NCBI GenBank assembly: GCA_023381945.1 | Contig: JAMCQY010000064.1 | Location: 1-30,231 of the forward strand | Length of the DNA: 30,231 bases | From: Deltaproteobacteria bacterium | GTDB taxonomy: Bacteria; Desulfobacterota; Desulfobaccia; Desulfobaccales; 0-14-0-80-60-11 | Direction of reading: 5' to 3' | Shown: in pieces, positions 23,355 through 30,122 of the stretch | Layout: every line of letters starts with the position of its first letter | Numbering within the stretch: position 1 is the first letter of the stretch | The notes under the pieces: model-generated | Database searches by the model: none | The model's input: the letters and a program-made list of their open reading frames with translations, nothing else | Told to the model about the DNA's origin: nothing | Made by a program: the position numbers and the translations under genes

Positions 23355-23915
23355 TTACTCCAGCCGCCTGACCGTTTCCGCGGATAGCATGAGATCTCCC
23401 GGCCATCCGGATAACAAGCCGGGCAGTGTTAGCCAGTGATATGTATAATCCACCCGGACGCTCAGAGGCGAGCCGGATGGTCCTCCGGCTCCGGTGATGG
23501 TTACCGTCACCGGATCGGTGAACCCCGCAGCTTGCAGATAGGCCTGAACATGGGTCCGAATGTCGTCCACCATCAGAGGATCGAGGCGATAAATCGCCCC
23601 GAATCTGGCGCCCTCCTGGCTGGCGTTCGTGATCAGGCCCTTGGAATACATGGCCAGACCGAAATCAATCACCCCAAAAATGAGCACCAGGAATAACGGG
23701 AGAACCAAGGCAAATTCCACGGTCGCCGCCCCTTGTTGGCTTCCCTTTATTTCTCTTATCCCGAGGCTGCGGCTTTGGCCCCGAACCTTTCCGAGTCCCT
23801 TTGCTGTGCTTAACCAAGGCAACCTCCAGACGATCCTGGCCTTGGAGTGTTTCGCAATTCGGCCCGCGTAGAGCCACAGGGGAGGACGGGGATATTTGCG
23901 AGATGTCTGCCTCAT
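23355..23915 (-). CDS. tadE: TadE-like minor pseudopilin with long N-terminal extension
   Basis: 186 residues. The segment QQGAATVEFALVLPLFLVLI near residues 60-80 is a TadE-type class III leader: a Gly cleavage site, Glu at +5 of the mature form and a hydrophobic helix. The C-terminal domain carries the NASQEGARFGA block common to TadE/TadF. The 57-residue Arg/Lys-rich stretch before the helix is much longer than the usual leader. It is nevertheless supported by a good start (GGAGG 6 bases before ATG 23915), and no nearer start is evident. It lies between the pilins and cpaB. Confidence 0.88.
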   Translation of the reverse strand: MRQTSRKYPRPPLWLYAGRIAKHSKARIVWRLPWLSTAKGLGKVRGQSRSLGIREIKGSQQGAATVEFALVLPLFLVLIFGVIDFGLAMYSKGLITNASQEGARFGAIYRLDPLMVDDIRTHVQAYLQAAGFTDPVTVTITGAGGPSGSPLSVRVDYTYHWLTLPGLLSGWPGDLMLSAETVRRLE

Positions 23916-23946
23916 CCCTGGCCTCCCCCGTCACCTGCTTCCCTGG

Positions 23947-24123
23947 TTAACTGGCTAACTGAGTCTGGACCGAGGTAAACTTAGCGCTTAGGCTGGTGCC
24001 GATGGCATAGATAGCCGTCATGACTGCCACGGCGATGCCCGCCACGAGCAGGCCATACTCTACGGCGCTGGCACCATCCTCTTCCCGGATAAAATCTGCA
24101 ATACGTTTCATCATGATCTTCAT
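23947..24123 (-). CDS. flp: Flp-type pilin, copy 1
   Basis: 58 residues from ATG 24123, with GGAGG 8 bases upstream. The leader MKIMMKRIADFIREEDG is followed by ASAVEYGLLVAGIAVAVM. The G/ASAVEY cleavage site with Glu5-Tyr6 and the hydrophobic helix are the Flp pilin signature. The mature subunit would be about 41 residues. It is nearly identical over the helix to the second pilin 62 bp upstream but differs in leader and C-terminus (FTSVQTQLAS). It needs a prepilin peptidase (CpaA/TadV) that is not encoded in the window. Confidence 0.95.
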   Translation of the reverse strand: MKIMMKRIADFIREEDGASAVEYGLLVAGIAVAVMTAIYAIGTSLSAKFTSVQTQLAS

Positions 24124-24185
24124 TTTTTTTGCCTCCTTCCCTCGGGAGCGCTTGCCTAAAACCATGGCTGCTGATTTATGTCACC

Positions 24186-24362
24186 CTAACTGCCTAAGCG
24201 GGTGTTGACTGAAGTGAATTTGCCGCTGAGGCTGGTGCCGATGGCATAGATGGCAGCCATAACTGCCACGGCGATGCCGGCGACAAGCAGGCCATATTCT
24301 ACCGCACTGGCTCCTTCGTCATCCGCCCACAAATTCATCAACTTGCTTATGATGTTGTCCAT
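24186..24362 (-). CDS. flp: Flp-type pilin, copy 2 (first gene of the pilus operon)
   Basis: 58 residues from ATG 24362, with GGAGG 5 bases upstream. It begins MDNIISKLMNLWADDEG, then ASAVEYGLLVAGIAVAVM, and ends FTSVNTRLGS. It shares the processing site and helix with the other pilin, but its leader has fewer positive charges (Lys7 only, with DNI/ADDE). It is the gene nearest the c-di-GMP riboswitch, so it leads the operon. Two pilins could give different pilus compositions or dosage. Confidence 0.95.
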   Translation of the reverse strand: MDNIISKLMNLWADDEGASAVEYGLLVAGIAVAVMAAIYAIGTSLSGKFTSVNTRLGS

Positions 24363-24835
24363 CCAGCCCTCCGCCAGAGTTCATCCCGGATAATTTTGAT
24401 ATCCACCTCCTTTCTTAGTCATCCCTCTAAGGGTTGGCCGGCAGAAGGTGGCACCCTGCCAAGCACCACTTCGACAACCCCGCTGTCATGACCTAAAGGT
24501 TTTAGACCGGAGGTTTTGCGTCCTTCCCTTTCGGGTGAGTTTGCCCTTTCGATGGTCCTCGAACTCACCTTATCCATCGGCATAAATCAGATTTGACCTT
24601 AATTTTTTTTGTCTTTTCTCAAAGAAAACTATCGTGTTCCAAGGGGGAGAAAAGGCAATGGCGGCAATCGGACAGTGTGCAGTCAGGCGGATGTAATTGC
24701 GGGAATGGCGGGAACTAGTGCTTTTGGAATGGATTATGAAGGTATTGCAGCATATAATGCTCTAACAATTCGACTCGGATTGTCGGAAGTTTAAACATTG
24801 GCGAAAGCCGAAAAGGGAAAACAGGCAGTTCTGCT
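24363..24835. other. Leader and intergenic region between the pilus operon and the aminotransferase
   Basis: 473 bp. From the pilin side it holds a strong Shine-Dalgarno-like AAAGGAGGTGG at 24403-24413 (minus) with no start codon at normal distance, then hairpin-forming sequence, then the c-di-GMP riboswitch at 24466-24555. From 24556 to 24835 the DNA is AT-richer; I see no convincing gene and no clear promoter, although the pilus operon promoter must lie just beyond 24555. Confidence 0.6.
24466..24555 (-). ncRNA. c-di-GMP-I (GEMM-I) riboswitch leading the Tad/Flp operon
   Basis: Read on the minus strand the 90-nt element has every GEMM-I block in order. These are GGGCAAAC; a CCC-GAAA-GGG tetraloop hairpin; GGACGCAAAACCTCCGG; TCTAAA as tetraloop receptor; a second hairpin; then AGCGGGGTT. 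A closing helix pairs CCATCGA with TCGA-AG-TGG. GEMM-I RNAs bind cyclic di-GMP (a minority bind cGAMP). It lies about 100 nt upstream of the first pilin gene on the same strand. Downstream sequence can form a GGCAG/CTGCC hairpin and a GGATA/TATCC hairpin but has no T-run, so control by translation or message folding is as likely as termination. Confidence 0.93.
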
Positions 24836-26017
24836 ATGAGCCTTTCGTCTCGCATTAAAGCGGCCATGGAAGGGTCCTCCTGGATCCGGCGGATGTTCGA
24901 AGAGGGCCGGGAACTGAAGGCAAAGTTGGGGCCTTCGATGGTCTGCGATTTTACCTTGGGCAATCCCGATCTGGAGCCCCCCCGGCAATTTAAAGAAGCG
25001 CTGTTGGCCGCGGCCCGTGATCCCCGGCCCGGACTGCACGGCTATATGGCCAATGCTGGTTTGCCGGAAACCCGCCAGGCCCTGGCGAAGCACCTGAGCC
25101 TGGTCCATCGGTTGGACTTCACGGCCGACGACCTGATCCTCACCGTCGGCGCCGCCGGGGCTCTCAATATTATCTTCAAGGCCATCCTCGACCCCGGGGA
25201 CGAAGTGGTGGTGCTGGCCCCCTATTTCGTAGAATATCTGACCTATGTCGACAATCACGGCGGCATTGCGAAAGTGGCGGAAACCGACGAAAATTTTCAG
25301 ATCGACCTAAGTAGCCTGGCCGCAGTCCTGGGCCCCAGGACCCGGGCAGTGATCATCAATTCGCCCAACAATCCCACCGGCCAGGTCTATGATGCCGATA
25401 TCCTGACGTCGTTGGGGGATCTGCTGGCGGAGCATTCGGCCCGCCTAGGCAGACCGGTATACCTGGTGGCGGATGAGCCCTACCGCCGCATCGTCTATGA
25501 CCATCTCTCGGTCCCCAGCATCTTCGCGGTCTATCCGAATACCCTGCTGGCGACTTCGTTTTCCAAAGATCTCTCCATCCCCGGGGAGCGCCTGGGTTAT
25601 GCCGCAGTGAGCCCCCGAGCCGGGGGGCGCCGGGAGTTGGCGGGCGGCCTGGTCCTGGCTAACCGCATCCTGGGCTTCGTCAACGCCCCGGCCTTGATGC
25701 AGCGGGTGGTGGCCGGTCTAACCGAAGTCAGCATTGATATCTCCCCTTACGTCCGGCGCCGGGATTTTTTTTGTCAGGTTCTGGCGGAGGCCGGTTATGA
25801 ATTTTTTAAGCCCAAAGGCGCCTTCTATCTCTTCCCCAAGGCGCCCGGGGGGGACGACCTGGCTTTTGTAGCCCGCCTGAAGGAAAAGAACATCCTGGCG
25901 GTGCCGGGCCGGGGTTTTGGGCGGGCGGGCCACTTTCGTTTGGCCTTCTGCGTCCCCGAGACGGTGATCGAGCGCGCCGCCCCCGGCTTTAAAAGGGCGC
26001 TGCAAAGCATGAGGTAA
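24836..26017 (+). CDS. PLP-dependent class I/II aminotransferase
   Basis: 393 residues of the aspartate aminotransferase fold (type I). The PLP lysine is Lys244 in SFSKDLSIPGERLGY. NSPNNPTGQVYD, the aspartate of VADEPYRRIVYD and the Arg near the C-terminus (HFRLAFC) are all as expected. The N-terminal FTLGNPDLEPP and the HGYMANAGLPETRQALA block resemble aspartate/aromatic aminotransferases of anaerobes. The substrate amino acid cannot be set from sequence. The Shine-Dalgarno is weak. The stop codon (26015-26017) lies in a short 7-bp repeat tract. The following DUF721 and response regulator genes are co-oriented but not closely spaced. Confidence 0.92.
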   Translation: MSLSSRIKAAMEGSSWIRRMFEEGRELKAKLGPSMVCDFTLGNPDLEPPRQFKEALLAAARDPRPGLHGYMANAGLPETRQALAKHLSLVHRLDFTADDLILTVGAAGALNIIFKAILDPGDEVVVLAPYFVEYLTYVDNHGGIAKVAETDENFQIDLSSLAAVLGPRTRAVIINSPNNPTGQVYDADILTSLGDLLAEHSARLGRPVYLVADEPYRRIVYDHLSVPSIFAVYPNTLLATSFSKDLSIPGERLGYAAVSPRAGGRRELAGGLVLANRILGFVNAPALMQRVVAGLTEVSIDISPYVRRRDFFCQVLAEAGYEFFKPKGAFYLFPKAPGGDDLAFVARLKEKNILAVPGRGFGRAGHFRLAFCVPETVIERAAPGFKRALQSMR

Positions 26018-26034
26018 AGGGTAACGGGTTAAAA
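26014..26034 (+). repeat. Heptanucleotide units at the aminotransferase 3' end
   Basis: GTAAAGG, GTAACGG and GTTAAAA run from inside the aminotransferase stop codon region into the spacer. Three units, the first containing the TAA. Confidence 0.65.
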
Positions 26035-26068
26035 CAGGGATAGGAACAAGGTATCCTGCGGTTCGAAC

Positions 26069-26383
26069 ATGGTGAAGCGATCTGCCTTATCGCGGCCGGT
26101 GGCCGTCAGAGATGTGCTCCAGAATTTGCTCAATCCCGGGGACCGGGACGCCCTGGAATTGCGCCAGCGTATCCGGCAGGTCTGGGAGGACGCCATCCCC
26201 GCCGCCCTGAAGGATCAGACCCGCCTGGTGGACCTCAGGCGCAAGGAACTCTGGGTGGAAGTGCGCGATCATCTCTGGGGGCAGGAACTGCAATTTTTGC
26301 GGGTCGCCATCTTGGAAGAACTGGCCAGGGTTTTAGGCCCTGGGAAGGTCAAGGACCTGCGCATCCGGGTGGGGGAGTTCTAA
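26069..26383 (+). CDS. DUF721 (DciA-like) protein
   Basis: 104 residues. The layout, a short basic N-terminus, then RIRQVWEDAIPAALKDQTRLVDLRRKELWVEVRDHLWGQEL, then LRVAILEELARVLG, is that of DUF721. In this family a conserved Trp and a 'L.V.v.s..w.qeL' strand-helix unit fold like a KH domain. Relatives such as DciA help load the replicative helicase DnaB; whether this short protein does so is not shown by the sequence. The ATG at 26069 has no strong Shine-Dalgarno. It lies 51 bp after the aminotransferase. Confidence 0.88.
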   Translation: MVKRSALSRPVAVRDVLQNLLNPGDRDALELRQRIRQVWEDAIPAALKDQTRLVDLRRKELWVEVRDHLWGQELQFLRVAILEELARVLGPGKVKDLRIRVGEF

Positions 26384-26427
26384 AGGCAGAGAATAGGGGA
26401 TTAGAAGATATATTGGCGTCACCCAGA

Positions 26428-26441
26428 CTTTGAACTTTGAG
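26428..26441 (+). repeat. Two heptanucleotide units, CTTTGAA type, before the response regulator
   Basis: CTTTGAA and CTTTGAG, the same unit as before pabB, end 15 bases before the GTG start of the response regulator. Confidence 0.7.
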
Positions 26442-26456
26442 ACACCGGAGTCTTAA

Positions 26457-26831
26457 GTGCCGGAAAAATCCAACCTTACCATCCTTCTGGTGGATGATGA
26501 TCCGGTGATTCTCGAATTGGGCCGGGAACTGCTGACCCATCTGGAATACCGGGTGGAGACTGCAAGTGACGCGGCCCAGGCCCTGGAGGCCTTTCAAAAA
26601 CAGAGGACGGACCTGGTGCTCCTGGACTACCAATTGCCCGGAATGGACGGCTACCAACTGTTTCAGAAACTCCGCGCCCTGGATGCCGGGGTAAAGGTCC
26701 TGATAGCCAGCGGTTTTCTCTCGGAACGGCAAGTAGCCCGCTTACGGGAAGGGGGGGTGCGAGGAATTATTTACAAGCCTTTTCGCCTGGCAGAGTTGCA
26801 GCGGCAGATACAGGCGGCTCTGGTCCGTTAA
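26457..26831 (+). CDS. Single-domain response regulator (CheY-like receiver)
   Basis: 124 residues consisting of one receiver domain and no output domain. The acidic pair Asp13/Asp14 (VDDDP), phospho-acceptor Asp57 (LLDYQLPGMDG), the Ser/Thr switch position (IASGF) and Lys107 (IIYKPF) are all in place, so it should accept phosphate. No histidine kinase is nearby. It could relay to a partner protein or act in a phosphorelay. The start codon is GTG at 26457. Its last 65 bases overlap the 3' end of the glycosyltransferase gene on the opposite strand. Confidence 0.95.
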   Translation: MPEKSNLTILLVDDDPVILELGRELLTHLEYRVETASDAAQALEAFQKQRTDLVLLDYQLPGMDGYQLFQKLRALDAGVKVLIASGFLSERQVARLREGGVRGIIYKPFRLAELQRQIQAALVR

Positions 26832-28332
26832 CAGCCTTCTCTTCCTTGGGGGCATAAAAGCAGAAAAGCACCGCGCCCTCGCTCTGGTAACAGGCGGTCT
26901 CGCGCCAACCCGGCCCCAACAGCTTGGCCGCAAACTCCCGCATATCCTTTAGATCCGGGATATGGGAGGCGATCAGCCACAGCCTGCCGGGTTTTTTCTT
27001 GGGGTCCAGTTTCAGACCCGTCTCTACGCAAGATTTGCCGATGCAAAGGCGCTCGCCCCGAAGGCCCTCGCCGCGGAAATAGTATCCGAAAGGCCATTTG
27101 GCAAAGTGATAGACGTAGATCCAATCCTGGGGCTGAAGTTCCTGCTGTAAGCGGGCCACCAGGGGACTGATCTCCTCCCGGTTCATCAGCGGCCGCAGAT
27201 TTTCCCGGGGCAGGAGCAGCGGGTTCAGAGAGAGAAACAGAGCCACAGCCAAACCCGCGGCCACCCATTTTAGCCGGCCTCGCCAGAGGCGGGAGAAAAC
27301 CAGGCAAAAGCCGGCGGCCACCAGCAGATAGAGCAGCGGGGCGGTGAAGAGCATCAGCCGGTTGCCGCCGTAATTGCCCATAAAGGGATAGCGGTGCAGC
27401 GCCGCGGCTATAAAGGCTAACAGGATGGGAAAGCTGAAATAAACCAGGACCCGGCTGCCGCCGGACCTATACATGGCGTAGGCCCCGGCCAGAAACAAGG
27501 GTGGACCCCAGATTGGCCCCCACTCTCCGAAGAAATACCAGAAGTAACGATATAGGGCGCTACCCAGCCAGCGGCAAAAAGGCCATAATCCGGAGAAGTC
27601 CGGATAATCTCTGGCCCAATAGGCCACCAGTTCGGGGTCCATTTCGTGGCGGAAGAACAGGAAATAATAAACCCCGAAAGACAACATCCACAAGCCGCCC
27701 AGGATCGCCAGGCGGCCCCTGACGGCAGGCAAATTAATCCATAGCATCAGTCCCACCGCCGGTAAACAGAAGACCAGAGGATGGGAGAAGCCCAAACCCA
27801 CTATGCCGGCCAGAGCCAGGGGCAGCCAGCCGCGGCGGCCGTGACTTTCCCGCAGGCGTTCCGCCAAATAAACCATCAGGACTGCAAAGCAGGCGTCGCC
27901 GCTATATTGCTTTAATTCTTTGGAGTAGTAAACCATTATGGGGGAAAAGGCCACCATGGCCAATGCCAGCAGAGCGGCATGGCGGGAGACCAGCCTCCGG
28001 ACTAACAGCCAGAAAAAGAGGAGAGTGCCGAGGCCGAAGGCAAAGGATAAGGAGCGCAGGGCCCACTCCTGGCTGCCCAGAAGACGGGCAGCGGCCCAGA
28101 CGGTCAGCATATAAAGAGGTGGGGTGGAATGGCCCGCAGCCAGGGCCGCTCCGGGGTCGGCCTTTAGGGCCGCCAGGGCCACCCAGGCCTCATCGGTCCA
28201 CAGGTCCCGGGCCGCCAGATCGCTGAGGCGGAAGATCACTGCCAGGACCCAGATCAGGGCCAGGGTCAGGGAAGTCAAGACCGCCGGCGACCAAAGTCGC
28301 CGGCGCAAGTTTTGTAAGTCAGCAGAGTTCAT
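26767..28332 (-). CDS. GT-C family membrane glycosyltransferase (GT39/ArnT-like)
   Basis: 521 residues with about 10-11 hydrophobic helices and a soluble C-terminal part from about residue 390. The first loop has DLWTDEAWV, the acidic Asp-Glu motif that marks polyprenyl-phosphate-sugar-dependent GT-C enzymes. HSTPPLYMLTVW and YYSKELKQYSGD follow in the same order as in bacterial GT39-like proteins. It probably moves a sugar from a lipid-phosphate donor to a lipid or protein at the outer face of the inner membrane; the acceptor is unknown. The ATG at 28332 has no clear Shine-Dalgarno. The final ~21 residues are read antisense through the end of the response regulator gene. Confidence 0.88.
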   Translation of the reverse strand: MNSADLQNLRRRLWSPAVLTSLTLALIWVLAVIFRLSDLAARDLWTDEAWVALAALKADPGAALAAGHSTPPLYMLTVWAAARLLGSQEWALRSLSFAFGLGTLLFFWLLVRRLVSRHAALLALAMVAFSPIMVYYSKELKQYSGDACFAVLMVYLAERLRESHGRRGWLPLALAGIVGLGFSHPLVFCLPAVGLMLWINLPAVRGRLAILGGLWMLSFGVYYFLFFRHEMDPELVAYWARDYPDFSGLWPFCRWLGSALYRYFWYFFGEWGPIWGPPLFLAGAYAMYRSGGSRVLVYFSFPILLAFIAAALHRYPFMGNYGGNRLMLFTAPLLYLLVAAGFCLVFSRLWRGRLKWVAAGLAVALFLSLNPLLLPRENLRPLMNREEISPLVARLQQELQPQDWIYVYHFAKWPFGYYFRGEGLRGERLCIGKSCVETGLKLDPKKKPGRLWLIASHIPDLKDMREFAAKLLGPGWRETACYQSEGAVLFCFYAPKEEKAVNGPEPPVSAAATLPGEKACK

Positions 28333-28452
28333 ATCAAATCATGTGAATAAGGTTATTATAAGCAAAAATCTCATATGGTGACAGATAAAATTGGTCATCG
28401 GGCAGTTGCCGGTTTTTCGCCTGATCACCGGAAAATATGGTAAGAAAGAAGG

Positions 28453-29412
28453 ATGCAACCTGACCGTAAAGGTGGGGGAGGGGAGGGGGCGGAAATCCCG
28501 CCGCCGGCCCCGCTTTTGAACGCCTGCCTCTGGCCGCCGCCGGTGCAGCCCGGGGAGACCATTGCCCTGGCGGCCCCGGCCAGTTGCGTGGCCCGTCCGG
28601 CCTGGGAGGCGGGTGTTAAGGTATTGGAAAAGTGGGGCTTTCGGGTGAAATGCGGCTCAGAAGTCTTTTCCACCCGTTCATTAGGGCAGGAAGCGGACCG
28701 GCGCCTGGCCCAGAGGTTCGAGGATATCTGGTGTGACCCGGAGGTCAAGGCGGTCCTGGCGGTGCGCGGGGGCTACGGCTCCCTGAAACTCCTGCCCCAC
28801 CTGGACCTGGCCCGCCTCAAGGCCGTTCCCAAGCGGCTGGTGGGGTTCAGCGACCTTACCAATCTTCTCTGGGACCTGCACCGGCGCCTGGGTCTGGTTA
28901 CTTTCCACGGCCCCAACGTGGCCCAACTACCCGACCTGACTGCCGGCGCCCGGCAAAGCCTGTTAGACAATCTGACAGCTTCCGGACCCCGAACAGTGAC
29001 GTGGCGCGATTTGACCGTCCTGTTTCCCGGCGCGGCCGAAGGATTCCTGGCGGGAGGCAATCTCACCACCCTGTGTCACCTGGTGGGAACACCCTTTGCA
29101 CCGCAACTGCGGGGCTATCTCCTCTTTTTGGAAGACCACAACGAGGCCCTGTACCGCCTGGACCGCATGCTCCATCATCTGCTGTTGGCCGGAGTGCTGG
29201 AGGGAGTCAAGGGGGTAATCCTCGGGGCTTTCACCAATTGCGGTTCTACCGAAGGCCTGCTGGAAGTCTGCGCCGCGGCCCTGGAGCCCCTGGGGGTGCC
29301 GGTGCTGGCCGGCTTGCCGCTGGGCCATCAGCCGGATAACCACACCCTGCCTCTGGGAGCCCGGGCGCGGCTCGATTCCGGGGCGGCCAGCCTCATGTTG
29401 TTGGAAGAGTGA
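28453..29412 (+). CDS. ldcA: LD-carboxypeptidase (peptidase S66)
   Basis: 319 residues. These serine peptidases remove the terminal D-Ala from murein tetrapeptides during cell-wall recycling. The nucleophile Ser133 lies in VGFSDLTNLLW, the Glu of the triad is Glu227 in FLEDHNE, and the His is most likely His292 in GLPLGHQPDNH. RGGYGS and FHGP are further family marks. No signal peptide is seen, so it should be cytoplasmic. The first 30 residues (Gly- and Pro-rich) precede the usual start PPPVQPGETIALAAPAS and may be partly untranslated; the ATG at 28453 has GAAGG directly adjacent, so the start is uncertain. The stop codon is in a 7-bp repeat tract. Confidence 0.93.
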   Translation: MQPDRKGGGGEGAEIPPPAPLLNACLWPPPVQPGETIALAAPASCVARPAWEAGVKVLEKWGFRVKCGSEVFSTRSLGQEADRRLAQRFEDIWCDPEVKAVLAVRGGYGSLKLLPHLDLARLKAVPKRLVGFSDLTNLLWDLHRRLGLVTFHGPNVAQLPDLTAGARQSLLDNLTASGPRTVTWRDLTVLFPGAAEGFLAGGNLTTLCHLVGTPFAPQLRGYLLFLEDHNEALYRLDRMLHHLLLAGVLEGVKGVILGAFTNCGSTEGLLEVCAAALEPLGVPVLAGLPLGHQPDNHTLPLGARARLDSGAASLMLLEE

Positions 29413-29435
29413 GAAGTGAGCAGTGAGCAGTAAAA
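29408..29435 (+). repeat. Heptanucleotide tandem tract, AGTGAGC type
   Basis: The units AGTGAGA, AGTGAGC, AGTGAGC and AGTAAAA contain the LD-carboxypeptidase stop codon TGA (29410-29412) in the first unit. Confidence 0.88.
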
Positions 29436-29466
29436 CGGCCAAGACGCCCGTCTATCCATCACAAGC

Positions 29467-29489
29467 GGCGGGCGAGACGCCCGCCCTAC
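29467..29489 (-). repeat. REP-like GTAG palindrome
   Basis: On the minus strand it reads GTAG, then G, then an 8-bp stem GGCGGGCG/CGCCCGCC with a 3-base loop. The stem is the same as at 1826-1849, with a different loop. It lies 3' of the LD-carboxypeptidase gene. Confidence 0.8.
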
Positions 29490-29657
29490 AAGAAAAGGTG
29501 GGTCCTTTGCCACCTTTAAATACAAGTAATTAAATTTGCGTCTAATTAAACCTATCCATCCTCCCAGCCGGATAAATTCTTTTAAACCGCCGTATTGACA
29601 CGACCTTTTTAAACCTTATTTTTTGCCTTAGATACCAAAGTCCACTGGAGGCAGAAT

Positions 29658-29894
29658 ATGGCTAAGAAAGTTTATACTTGTCAGACTTGCGGCGCGCTGG
29701 CGGAAGAACCGGGCCATCTGTGCAACCCCAATTCGGACCCCATGACCTGCGCCTTCTGCGGCGAGAAGGCCCCCCACGCCAAGCACTATTGCAAGGGCAA
29801 GCTGGAGGACATCAAGTATGTCTGCAGTAAGTGCGGCCGGCTGGCCACTTCCGAGGATTTGCTCTGCGAACCCACCAAAGTGCCGACAAGCTAA
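29658..29894 (+). CDS. Small protein of three CxxC-x10-C repeats
   Basis: 78 residues with GGAGG 6 bases before ATG 29658. The Cys pattern is exact and tripled: Cys8-Cys11-Cys22, Cys31-Cys34-Cys45 and Cys56-Cys59-Cys70, each CxxC followed by ten residues and a Cys. In repeats 1 and 2 a His stands two residues before the last Cys (HLC, HYC), so each could hold one zinc by CCHC ligands. In repeat 3 that His is Leu (LLC). No signal peptide. I know no named family; rubredoxin-like or zinc-ribbon electron-transfer or scaffold roles are guesses. It is a single gene between repeats, followed by a terminator. Confidence 0.88.
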   Translation: MAKKVYTCQTCGALAEEPGHLCNPNSDPMTCAFCGEKAPHAKHYCKGKLEDIKYVCSKCGRLATSEDLLCEPTKVPTS

Positions 29895-29920
29895 CGGTTC
29901 TTAAAAAGTATACACTACAT

Positions 29921-29949
29921 AAAAAGGGCGGTCCGCTGGGCCCCTTTTG
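29921..29949 (+). terminator. Probable intrinsic terminator of the triple-CxxC gene
   Basis: AAAAGGG faces CCCCTTTT around a GC-rich loop, 27 bases after the stop codon. The run of T is short (four) and shared with the stem, so strength is uncertain. Confidence 0.6.
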
Positions 29950-29977
29950 TAGTTCAAGGTGAGAAATTTAAATAACC

Positions 29978-30110
29978 GAGGCCCTTGCAAAACTCCCCTT
30001 TCTTGTCATTCTGAGGGAGCGAAGCGACCGAAGAATCTCGTAATTATGCTATGAAATACGAGATCCTTCGATAGGCTCAGGATGACAAAACCGCTTTTTG
30101 CAAGAGGCTC
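29978..30110. mobile_element. MITE-like inverted-repeat element containing TGTCATTCTGAG repeat, copy 2
   Basis: Imperfect terminal inverted repeats GAGGCCCTTGCAAAA and TTTTTGCAAGAGGCTC enclose an inner palindrome (30004-30087), TGTCATTCTGAG...CTCAGGATGACA, related to the one at 1273-1343. The outer ends are absent from the first copy, so this copy is a larger composite. There is no coding capacity. Confidence 0.7.
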
Positions 30111-30122
30111 AACCCCTAAAAT

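Noticed and set aside
24609..24794. 61-codon plus-strand frame before the aminotransferase
   Set aside because: It has a TTG start without Shine-Dalgarno and no recognisable motif, and lies in what should be the promoter region of the pilus operon on the other strand. It cannot be supported.
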